Source: Panulirus ornatus
Taxonomy: Eukaryota; Arthropoda; Malacostraca; Decapoda; Palinuridae
Direction: 5' to 3'
Assembly (NCBI RefSeq): GCF_036320965.1
Contig: NC_092290.1
Location: 287,920-351,919, forward strand
Length of the DNA stretch: 64,000 nucleotides
In this document: piece by piece, positions 11,541-24,600 of the stretch
Layout: each line of letters opens with the position of its first letter
Numbering within the stretch: position 1 is the stretch's first letter
Position numbers and translations under genes: made by a program
Notes under the pieces: model-generated
The model's input: the letters and a program-made list of their open reading frames with translations, nothing else
Database searches by the model: none
What the model was told of the DNA's origin: nothing

Positions 11541-14500
11541 CTGAAAGAAACAAGCTTTGGTTACTTATATCCAATAGGTAAACTGGATAAACATTTTGTA
11601 AAAACAATACATGTTTATAACTAAAATGAATAGCAATAATTCATAAAAATGAAACAGAGGCAAAAAACATAACTCTGTTTCTCTGAAATAAAAGTACTGC
11701 TCCATGAAAGCATTCAATCTTAAAACTGCGAAAAAAATATTCAGTGAAAATATCATTTTGGAGAGGAAAACTGACTTTCTATCCCAAAGACTTGAGTATC
11801 CCAGTCTTTTTGTCTACATACAAAGCTGGGCTGTGAAATCAGATCTATTTATTTATTCATTTTGCTTTGTCGCTGTCTCCCGCGTTAGCGAGGTAGCACA
11901 AGGAAACAGACGAAAGAAATGGCCCAACCCACCCACATACACATGTATATACATACACGTCCACACACGCAAATATACATACCTATACATCTCAATGTGC
12001 ACATATATATACACACACACAGACATTTACATATATACACATGTACATAATTCATAGTCTGCCTTTATTTATTCCTATCGCCACCTCGCCACACATGGAA
12101 TAACAACCCCCTCCCCCATCATGTGTGCGAGGTAGCGCTAGGAAAAGACAACAAAGGCCCCATTCATTCACACTCAGTCTCTAGCTGTCATGTAATAATG
12201 CACCGAAACCACAGCTCCCTTTCCACATCCAGGCCCCACAGAACTTTCCATGGTTTACCCCAGACGCTTCACATGCCCTGGTTCAATCCACTGACAGCAC
12301 GTCATCCCCGGTACACCACATCGTTCCAATTCACTCTATTCCTTGCAAGCCTTTCACCTTCCTGCATGTTCAGACCCCGATCACTCAAAATCTTTTTCAC
12401 TCCATCTTTCCACCTCCAATTTGGTCTCCCACTTCTCCTCGTTCCCTCCACCTCTGACACATATATCCTCTTGGACAATCTTTCCTCACTCATTCTCTCC
12501 ATGTGACCAAACCATTTCAAAACACCCTCTTCTGCTCTCTCAACCATACTCTTTTTATTTCCACACATCTCTCTTACCCATACGTTACTTACTTGATCAA
12601 ACCACCTCACACCACATATTGTCCTCAAACATCTCATTTCCAGCACATCCACCCTCCTGCGCACAACTCTATCCATAGCCCACGCCTCGCAACCATACAA
12701 CATTGTTGGAACCACTATTCCTTCAAACATACCCATTTTTGCCTTCCAAGATAATGTTCTCAACTTCCAAACATTCTTCAAGGCTCCCAGAATTTTCGCC
12801 CCCTCCCCCACCCTATGATTCACTTCCGCTTCCATGGTTCCATCCACTGCCAGATCCACTCCCAGATATCTAAAACACTTTACTTCCTCCAGTTTTTCTC
12901 CATTCAAACTTACCTCCCAATTGACTTGACCCTCAACCCTACTGTACCTAATAACCTTGCTCTTGTTTACGTTTACTCTTAACTTTCTTCTTTCACACAC
13001 TTTACCAAACTCAGTCACCAGCTTCTGCAGTTTCTCACATGAATCAGCCACCAGCGCTGTATCATTAGCGAACAACATCTGACTCACTTCCCAAGCTCTC
13101 TCATCCACAACAGACTGCATACTTGCCTCTCTTTACAAAACTCTTGCATTTACCTCCCTAACAACCCCATCCATAAACAAATTAAACAACCATGGAGACA
13201 TCACACACCCCTGCCACAAACCTACGTTCACTGTGAACCAATCACTTTCCTCTCTTCCTACACGTACACATGCTTTACATCCTCGATAAAAACTTTTCAC
13301 TGCTTCTAACAACTTGCCTCCCACACCATATATTCTTAATACCATCCACAGAGCATCTCTATCAACTCTATCATATGCCTTCTCCAGATCCACAAATGCT
13401 ACATACAAATCCATTTGCTTTTCTAAGTATTTCTCACATACATTCTTCGAAGCAAACACCTGATCCACACATCCTCTACCACTTCTAAAACCACACTGCT
13501 CTTCCCCACTCTGATGCTCTGTACATGCCTTCACCCTCTCAATCAATACCCTCCCATATAATTTACCAGGAATACTCAACAAACTTATACCTCTGTAACT
13601 TGAGCACTCACTCTTATCCCCTTTGCCTTTGTACAATGGCACTATGCAAGCATTCCGCCAATCCTCAGGCACCTCACCATGAATCATACATACATTAAAT
13701 AACCTTACCAACCAGTCAACAATAGTCACCCCTTTTTTTAATAAATTCCACTGCAATACCATCCAAACCTGCTGCCTTGGCAGCTTTCATCTTCCGCAAA
13801 GCTTTTACTACCTCTTCTCTGTATACCAAATCATTTTCCCTAACCCTCTCACTTTGCACACCACCTCGACCAAAACACCCTATATCTGCCACTCTATCAT
13901 CAAACACATTCAACAAACCTTCAAAATACTCCCTCCATCTCCTTCTCACATCACCACTACTTGTTATCACCTCCCCATAGCCCCCTTCACTGAAGTTCCC
14001 ATTTGCTCCCTTGTCAGATCAGATCTACAAAGTTTATTTCCACAAAAGGTGCACATATGTACTTCCACATAAATGGAAATTGAATTAAATAATGCTGACA
14101 CTAGTTGAATAGATTTAAACATGCTATATTTTTCTTTTTCCATACTTGCCTAATATTTCCCACAATGGCAAGGTAGCACCAGAAACAGATGAAGAAAGTG
14201 TTCATTTGCTTACATCCATTCTCTAGCCATCATGTACTATGAACATATAGGGGAGAAAGAATTCTACTTCCATAATCCCTGCATGTTGTAGAAAGCAACT
14301 AAGATGGCAAGAGAGGGGAAGGGGGGAGTTCCCACTTCTTGTATTTCAGTTTCTAAAACAGGAAACAGAAGAAAGAGCCAAGAAGGGAGTGCTCATCCTG
14401 CTCAAAAGTGCAGGCTGGGGTGTCTAAATGTTTGCGGATACAATCATAATCTGTGGCTTTGTGTGCTGAAAAAGAACTGGTGATTGGGAATACCTGGTTT

Positions 14501-17500
14501 AAAAAGAGGGATATACACAAGTGAGCATGAGGGAACATCAGCAGGCACTATTTGATTACATATTAATTGAAAGGCATGTAAAAGAGACTTTTTAACGTAA
14601 ATGTGCTGAGAGAGACAGCTGGTGCAGTCTGATCACTGTCTTGTGGAGGTGAGGATGAAGATTTGTATACGTTTTTGAAAAAGAGGAAATAATGTCAGAG
14701 AAGAGAGTGGTGAAATAAAGCAAGCTTGGAAAACATACTTGTGTGAAGAAATACCCAGAGAGATTAAGTGTAGAACGGCAAAAGGTGACAGAAAATGAAG
14801 CAAGGGGAATGGGTAAAGAATGGGAGGTATTCAGGTAAGCAGTGCTGGCATGTGCAAGAGATGCATTTAGCACATAAGAGGAGGATAGATTAGAAAGGGG
14901 AGCGAGTGAAAAAGGAGAGCTCCTAGTAAAAGAGAGCAAAACTTACAGGGAAGGAGTGCAAATGATTGGGGGATGTACAAGATAAAGCAACAGCAGGTCA
15001 AGAGAAAGGTGCTCCCATAACCTTTATCCCCTCTTCCATCTATTCCTCACTTCAATGGTTCCATTTGCAGTCATGTCCTTTCCCATGTATCTGAAATATT
15101 TCACAACCTCCAATTTTTCTAAATTCAAACCTACACCCGAAATAATTCCTCAACCCTGCCTTCTGTTCACATTTACTCCCAACTTCCTTTCATATACACT
15201 TTCAAACTCACCATCACCAACTAATGCAGTTTCTCATTTGAATCTGCAACCAGTGATGTATCATCAAAAAACAACTGACTCGCTTTCCAAGCCCTCTCAT
15301 CCCTGACAGGCTGCAAGCTTATCCTTCTCTCCAAGACTTTCATTTACCTCCCTAACCATCCCATCTATAAACAAATTAAACAACCATGGTGACATAACAC
15401 ACATCTGCCACAGAACAACTTTCACTCAGAACCATGCACTCTTCTTTTTCCCTACTCATACACAAGCCTTGCACCCTTGATAAAAACTTTTCACTGCTTG
15501 CAGCTTAACACTCACAACATTCATTCTTAAGACCTCTACAATGTATATCTATCAACACCCATCATGTGCCTTCCTCAGATCCCTAAATGCGACATATATA
15601 TCCATGTGTTTCTCTAATTATTTCTCACATTCTTTAAAGTAAACACCTAATCCACACAACCTCTACTACTTCTGAACCATACTGCTTCTCCCTAATCTGA
15701 TGTTCATTACATAACTTCACCCTCTTATTCAATATCCTCCCATACAATTTACCAGGTATACTCAACAAACTTATACCTCTGCAGTTTGAATGCTCACCTT
15801 TATCACCCTTGCCTTTATACAATTGGACTATATATGCATTCCACTGATCCTCAGGAACCTCACAATAATCCAAACATACAATGAATATCCTTATCAACCA
15901 ATAAACAACACAGTCACTCCCTATCACTCACCTTTCTCCTCCTTGCCTTTATACAACTGGACTATACATGCATTCCACCTATCCTCAAGCACTTCACAAT
16001 GATCCATACATACAATGAAAATCCTTATCAACCAATAAACTACACAGTCACTCCCATTCTTAATAAATTCAAGTGCAATATCATGCACTGCAATCCTTCC
16101 TTAGATCTTGTCCTCTAACCAACCCCTGACTTTACTCCTAAGACATTTCCAAACCATTCCTCCCCCTTATCCTTGAGCTTCGTTTCACTCAAAGCCAGAG
16201 CATTCAGTATCTTTCCTCAAACGCACTACCTATATCTTCTCTCTTCTTATCCTGGTTACATCCACACACATTTAGACACCCCAATGAGCCTTTGAGGAGG
16301 ATTAGCATTCTGCGCCAAGCTCCTTCAGTTTCCTCTTTGAGAAATTGAAATACAAGAAGAGTAGAGTTTCCAGCACCACACTCCTGCCCCATTTAGTAGC
16401 CTTCAACAACATGCAGAGAATACAGAGGTAGAATTCTTTCTCACCTACCTCAGGGACATATGGAGAGAATAAGAGAGGAAAGATTGACAAAGAGGATATA
16501 TATGTCAGAAGTGGAGGGAACAAGAAGCGGGAGACTTGGAGGTGGAAGGATGGAGTGAAAAAGATTTTGAGTGATTGGGGATTCAACACACAGGAGGATG
16601 AGAGGCGTGCACAGAATAGAGTGAATTGGAACGATGTGGTATACCGGGGTTGATGTGCTATCAATGGACCGAAACAGGGCATGCGAAACATCTGGGGTAA
16701 ACCATGGGAAAGTCTGTGGGGCCAAGATGTGTAAAGGAAGCTGTGGTTTCAGATAGAGAATGAGTGTGAATGAATGTGGCCTTTTTTGTCTGTTTTCCGG
16801 ATGCTACTTCACTGAAGCAGGGGGTAGCAATGCTGTTTCCTGTGGGGAGGGGTAGCCCCAAGAATGGATGAAGGCAAGCAAGTATGAATGTGTACATGAG
16901 TCTATATGTATGTATATGTCTTTCTATGTGTATGTATAGGAACATCGGTGACGGGGGATAATGGGGAGGTAATAACAAGTCGTGGTGATGTGAGAAAATG
17001 GAGAGTGTATTTTGAAGGTTTGTTGAATGTGTCAGATGACAGAGTGGCAGACATGTTTGAGTTGAGGTGGTGTGCGAAGTGAGAGGGTTAGGGAGAATGA
17101 TTTGGTAAACAGAGAAGAGATAGTGAAAGCCTTGCGGATGATGAAAGCTGGCAAGGCGGCAGGATTGGATGTTATTGCAGAGGAATTTATCAAAAAAAAA
17201 AAGGGGGTGACTGTGTTGTTGACTGGTTGGTAAAGATATTTAATGTATGTATGGCTAATACATTTTGCTTTGAAGAATGTATGTGAGAAATACTTAGAAA
17301 AGCAAATGGACTTGTATGTAGCATTTATGGATCTGGAGAAGGCATATGATAGAGTTGATAGAGATGCTCTGTGGAAGGTATTCAGAATATACGGTGTGGG
17401 AGGCAAGTTGTTAGAAGCAGTGAAAAGTTCTTATCGAGGATGTAAGGCATGTGTACGTGTAGGAAGAAAGGAAAGTGATTGGTTCTCAGTGAATGTAGGT

Positions 17501-20500
17501 TTGCGGCATGGGTGTGTGATGTCTCCATGGTTGTTTAATTTGTTTATGGATGGGGTTGTTAGGGAGGTAAATGCAAGAGTTTTGGAAAGAGGGGCAAGTA
17601 TGCAGTCTGTTGTGGATGAGAGAGCTTGGGAAGTGAGTCAGTTGTTGTTCGCTGATGATACAGCACTGGTGGCTGATTCATGTGAGAAACTGCAGAAGCT
17701 GGTGACTGAGTTTGGTAAAGTGTGTGAAAGAAGAAAGTTAAGAGTAAATGTGAATAAGAGCAAGGTTATTAGGTACAGTAGGGTTGAGGGTCAAGTCAAT
17801 TGGGAGGTAAGTTTGAATGGAGAAAAACTGGAGGAAGTAAAGTGTTTTAGATATCTGGGAGTGGATCTGGCAGCGGATGGAACCATAGAAGCGGAAGTGA
17901 ACCATAGGGTGGGGAGGGGGCGAAAATTCTGGGAGCCTTGAAGAATATTTGGAAGTCGAGAACATTATCTCGGAAAGCAAAAATAGGTATGCTTGAAGGA
18001 ATACTGGTTCCAACAATGTTGTATGGTTGCGAAGCGTGGGCTATGGATAGAGTTGTGCGCAGGAGGGTGGATGTGCTGGAAATGAGATGTTTGAGGACAA
18101 TATGTGGTGTGAGGTGGTTTGATCAAGTAAGTAATGTAAGGGTAAGAGAGATGTGTGGAAATAAAAAGAGTGTGGTTGAGAGAGCAGAAGAGGGTGTTTT
18201 GAAATGGTTTGGTCACATGGAGAGAATAAGTGAGGAAAGATTGACCAAGAGGATATATGTGTCAGAGGTGGAGGGAACGAGGAGAAGTGGGAGACCAAAT
18301 TGGAGGTGGAAAGATGGAGTGAAAAAGATTTTGAGTGATCGGGGCCTGAACATGCAGGAGGGTGAAAGGCGTGCAAGAAATAGAGTGAATTGGAATGATG
18401 TGGTTTAACGGGGTCGACATGCTGTCAATGGATTGAATCAGGGCATGTGAAGTGTCTGGGGTAAACCATGGAAAGTTCTGTGGGGCCTGGATGTGGAAAG
18501 GATGCTGTGGTTTCGGTGCATTATTACATGACAGCTAGAGACTGAGTGTGAATGAATGGGGCCTTTGTTGTCTTTTCCTAGCGCTAACTTGCACACGAGG
18601 GGGGGAGGGGGTTGTTATTCCATGTGTGGCGAGGTGGCGATGGGAATAAATAAAGGCATACAGTATGAATTATGTACATGTGTATATATGTATATGTCTG
18701 TGTGTGTATATATATATATATAATTATGTACATGTGTATATATGTGTATGTCTGTGTGTGTATATATATTTGTACATTGAGATGTATAGGTATGTACATT
18801 TGAGTGTGTGGACGTGTATGTTTATACATGTGTATGTGGGTTGGTTAGCCCATTCTTTCGTCTGTTTCCTTGCGCTACCTCGCTAACGCGGGAGACAGTG
18901 ACAAAGCAAAACAAAAAAAAAAACATGGCTCATGGTCAAGTGCCTGAGGATTGGCAGAATGCATGCATAGTGCCATTACACAAAGGCAAAGGGGATAAAG
19001 GTATGTGTTCAAATTACAGTTTGTTGAGTATTCCTGGGAAATTATATGGGAGGGTATTGACTGAGAGGGTGAAAGCATGTACAGAGCATCATATTGGGGA
19101 AGAGCAGTGTGGTTTCAGAACTGGCAGAAGATGTGTATTTGCTTTGAAGAATGTATGTGAGAAATACTTAGAAAAACAAATGGATTTATATGTAGCATTT
19201 ATGGATCTGGAGAAGGCATATGACAGAGTTGATAGAGATGCTCTGTGGAAAGTATGAAGAATATGTGGTGTGGGAGGCAAGTTGCTAGCAGCAGTGAAAA
19301 GTTTTTATCGAGGATGTAAGGCATGTATACGAGAAGGAAGAGAGGAAAGTGATTGGTTCTCAGTGAATGTCTGTTTACAGAAGGGATGCATGATGTCCCC
19401 ATGGTTGTTTAATTTGTTTATGGATGGGGCTGTTAGGGAGGTGAATGCAAGAGTTTTGGAGAGAGGGGCAAGCATGCAGTCTGTTTTGTATGACAGGGCT
19501 TGGGAAGTGAGTCAGTTGATGTTCTCTGATGACATAGCGCTGGTGGCTGATTCGGGTGAGAAACTGCAGAAGCTGGTGACTGAGTTTGGTAAAGTGTGTG
19601 AAAGAAGAAAGCTGAGAGTAAATGTGAATAAGAGCAAGGTTATTAGGTACAGTGGGGTTGAGGGACAAGTCATTTGGGAGGTAAGTTGGAATGGAGAAAA
19701 CTGGAGGAAGTGAAGTGTTTTAGATATCTGGGAACGGATTTGGCAGCGAATGGAACCATGGAAGCAGAAGTGAATCATAGGGTGGGGGAGGGGGCGAAAG
19801 TTCTGGGGGCGTTGAAGAATGTGTGGAAGTCAAGGACATTATCTCAGAAAGCAAAAATGGATATGTTTGAAGGAATAGTGGTTCCAACAATGTTATATGG
19901 TTGCGAGGCATGGGCTATGGATAGAGTTGTGCGCAGGAGGGTGGATGTGCTGGAAATGAGATGTTTGAGGACAATATGTGGTCTGAGGTGGTTTGATCAA
20001 GTGAGTAAAGAAAGGGTAAGAGAGATGTGTGGTAATAAAAAAGAGTGTGGTTAAGAGAGCAGAGAAGGGTGTTTTGAAATGGTTTGGTCACATGGAGAGA
20101 ATGAGTGAGGAAAGATTGGCAAAGAGGATATATGTGTCAGAGGTGGAGGGAACGTGAAGTGGGAGACTAAATTGGAGGTGGAAAGATGAAGTGAAAATGA
20201 TTTTGGGTGAACAGGGCCTGAACATGCAGGAGAGTGAAAGGCGTGCAGGGAATAGAGTGAATTGCAATGATGTGGTATACCAGGGTCGACATGCTGTCAA
20301 TGGACTGAACCAGGGCATGTGAAGCATCTGTAGTAAACCATGGATGTGGAGGGGGAGCTGTGGTTTCGGTGCATTATTACATGACAGCTAGAGACTGAGT
20401 GTGAAGGAATGTGGCCTTTGTTGTCTTTTCCTAGCACTATCTCGCACACACGAGGGGGGGAGGGGGTTGTTATTTCATGTGTGGAATGAATAAAGGCAGA

Positions 20501-21628
20501 GAGTATGAATTATGTACATGTGTATATATGTATATGTCTGTGTGTATATATATGTATATGTTGAGATGTATAAGTATGTGTATTTGTGTGAGTGAACGTG
20601 TATGTATATACATGTGTGTATGTGGGTGGGTTGGGCCATTCTTTCGTCTGTTACCTTGTGCTGCCTCGCTAACGCAGGAGACAGCGACAAAGCAAAATAA
20701 ATAAATATAATATAATATATATTTTTTCTTTCAAACTATTCGCCATTTCCCGTGTTAGCGAGGTAGCGTTAAGAACATAGGACTGGACCTTTGAGGGAAT
20801 ATCTTCACCTGGCCCCATTCTCTGTTCCTTCTTTTGGAAAATTAAAAAAAAAAAAAATGAGAGGGGAGGATTTCCAGCCACCCCGCTCCCTCCCCTTTTA
20901 GTCGCCTTCTACGACACGCAGGGAATACATGGGAAGTATTCTTTCTCCCCTATCCCCAGGGATAATAATATATATATGTAATTCCCTGGGGATAGGAGAG
21001 AAAGAATACTTTCCACGTATTCCCTGCGTGTCGTAGAAGGCGACTAAAAGGGAAGGGAGCGGGGTGGCTGGAAATCCTCCCCTCTCATTTTTTTTTTTCT
21101 TTTTTAATTTTCCAAAAGAAGGAACAGAGAAGAGGGCCAGGTGAGGATATTCCCTCAAAGGCCCAGTCCTCTGTTCTTAACGCTACCTCGCTATCGCGGG
21201 AAATAGCGTATAGAGAGCAGAAGAGGGTGTTTTGAAGTGGTTTGGGCACATGGAGAGAATGAGTGAGGAAAGATTGACCAAGAGGATATATGTGTCGGAG
21301 GTGGAGGGAACGAGGAGAAGAGGGAGACCAAATTGGAGGTGGAAAGATGGAGTGAAAAAGATTTTGTGTGATCGGGGCCTGAACATGCAGGAGGGTGAAA
21401 GGAGGGCAAGGAATAGAGTGAATTGGAGCGATGTGGTATACCGGGGTTGACGTGCTGTCAGTGGATTGAATCAAAGCATGTGAAGCGTCTGGGGTAAACC
21501 ATGGAAAGCTGTGTAGGTATGTATATTTGCGTGTGTGGACGTATGTATATACATGTGTATGGGGGTGGGTTGGGCCATTTCTTTTGTCTGTTTCCTTGCG
21601 CTACCTCGCAAACGCGGGAGACAGCGGC

Positions 21629-21676
<48 letters not shown>

Positions 21677-24600
21677 AGCACTCACTCTTATCCCCTTTGC
21701 CTTTGTACACCCTATGATTCACTTCCGCTTCCATGGTTCCATCCGCTGCCAAATCCACTCCCAGATATCTAAAACACTTCACTTCCTCAAGTTTTTCTCC
21801 ATTCAAACTTACCTCCCAATTGACTTGTCCCTCAACCCTACTGTACCTAATATCCTTGCTCTTATTCACATTTACTCTCAGCTTTCTTCTTTCACACACT
21901 TTACCAAACTCAGTCACCAGCTTCTGCAGTTTTTCACATGAATCAACCACCAGCGCTGTATCATCAGTGAACAGCTGACTCACTTCCCAAGCTCTCTCAT
22001 CCACAACAGACTGCATACTTGCCCCTCTTTCCCAAACTCTTGCATTCACCTCCCTAACAACCCCATCATAAACAAATTAAACAACCATGGAGACATCACA
22101 CACCCCTGCCGCAAACCAACCTTCACTGAGAACCAATCACTTTCCTCTCTTCCTACATGTATACATGCCTTACATCCTCGATAAAAACTTTTCACTGCTT
22201 CTAACAACTTGCCTCCCACACCATATATTCTTAATACCTTCCACAGGGCATCTCTATCAACTCTATCATATGCTTTCTCCAGATCCATAAATGCTACATT
22301 CAAGTCCATTTGCTTTTCTAAGTTTTTTTTTTTTTTTTTTTTTTTTATACTTTGTCGCTGTCTCCCGCGTTTGCGAGGTAGCGCAAGGAAACAGACGAAA
22401 GAAATGGCCCAACCCCCCCCCCCCCCATACACATGTACATACACACGTCCACACACGCAAATATACATACCTACACAGCTTTCCATGGTTTACCCCAGAC
22501 GCTTCACATGCCTTGATTCAATCCACTGACAGCACGTCAGCCCCTGTATACCACATCGCTCCAATTCACTCTATTCCTTGCCCTCCTTTCACCCTCCTGC
22601 ATGTTCAGGCCCCGATCACACAAAATCTTTTTCACTCCATCTTTCCACCTCCAATTTGGTCTCCCTCTTCTCCTCGTTCCCTCCACCTCCGACACATATA
22701 TCCTCTTGGTCAATCTTTCCTCACTCATTCTCTCCATGTGCCCAAACCATTTCAAAACACCCTCTTCTGCTCTCTCAACCACGCTCTTTTTATTTCCACA
22801 CATCTCTCTTACCCTTACGTTACTTACTCGATCAAACCACCTCACACCACACATTGTCCTCAAACATCTCATTTCCAGCACATCCATCCTCCTGCGCACG
22901 ACTCTATCCATAGCCCACGCCTCGCAACCATACAACATTGTTGGAACCACTATTCCTTCAAACATACCCATTTTTGCTTTCCGAGATAATGTTCTCGACT
23001 TCCACACATTTTTCAAGGCTCCCAAAATTTTCGCCCCCTCCCCCACCCTATGATCCACTTCCGCTTCCATGGTTCCATCCGCTGACAGATCCACTCCCAG
23101 ATATCTAAAACACTTCACTTCCTCCAGTTTTTCTCCATTCAAACTCACCTCCCAATTGACTTGACCCTCAACCCTACTATACCTAATAACCTTGCTCTTA
23201 TTCACATTTACTCTTAACTTTCTTCTTCCACACACTTTACCAAACTCAGTCACCAGCTTCTGCAGTTTCTCACATGAATCAGCCACCAGCGCTGTATCAT
23301 CAGCAAACAACAACTGACTCACTTCCCAAGCTCTCTCATCCACAACAGACTTCATACTTGCCCCTCTTTCCAAAACTCTTGCATTCACCTCCCTAACAAC
23401 CCCATCCATAAACAAATTAAACAACCATGGAGACATCACACACCCCTGCCGCAAACCTACATTCACTGAGAACCAATCACTTTCCTCTCTTCCTACACGT
23501 ACACATGCCTTACATCCTCGATAAAAACTTTTCACTGCTTCTAACAACTTGCCTCCCACACCATATATTCTTAATACCTTCCACAGAGCATCTCTAAGTA
23601 TTTCTTTTCTAAGTATTTCTCACATATATTCTTCAAAGCAAACACCTGATCCACACATCCCCTACCACTTCTGAAACCACACTGCTCTTCACCAATCAAT
23701 CAATACCCTCCCATATAATTTCCCAGGAATACTCAACAAACTTACACCTCTGTAATTTGAGCACTCACTTTTATCCCCTTTGCCTTTGTACAATGGCACT
23801 ATGCAAGCATTCTGTAAATTTCCAGACAACTCATGTTGAAATACTCTTAAAAAATAATTACATTTTCCTGTTTAACCAATGAAAACTAGCTTATCATAAA
23901 GAATAATGATGAAATTTCACAAGTGAGGCAATACCAAATAAGAACCTACCGAATATTCTCATCTTTGATCTGCTTATGAATTGCTCCATCCAGATTAAGC
24001 TGTGGTTTATCAACCTTCTTAATGGCTTCAATGTACTGCTTCTTCTCGACTTGCCCATCACCTGTGGTTTGTTCCTGTCTACGCTTCTTACCCAAACCTT
24101 TAACTTTCCTCTCATTTGGAAGATCTGGCTGGAACTTGCCCAAAGAAGCTGTTGCATGTCGGGCATGATGCATGGCTAATCCAAGCTGCAGTAAATGTAA
24201 AATGTTATCAGGAAATCTATTTAAAACAATGTTATTTACAGGAGCTACACAAATCACTTACTATACTGAAACTAATAAAATTACTGATGAATATAAGGAA
24301 AATCTTTTACACATATACTTTAAATGATCCTGCTACATCTATTTTTTTGAGGTTAACGATGCCTTTAATTCCTCCTAGTTTAAACATCAATACAGCTGTA
24401 CATAATTATCCTACTTACATCTTTGATGGAAGAATATTCATTATTGGTGACACCAACATGAGGAACCCTTAATTTTCTATTTCTGGCAATGTTTCGCAAA
24501 CGCTGGTATTCATTCTTGGCTATATTTTCCTTCTTGAGTTCTGCTGCTTTGAAAAACTGGTCCTCATAAGGGTCTCCATGATCTGGTACTTCTTTTACCC

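Noticed and set aside
24186..24418. Possible snoRNA in the small RRS1 intron 4
   Set aside because: Only a weak TTGATGT and a CTGA about 180 nt apart; no convincing box C/D or H/ACA layout.
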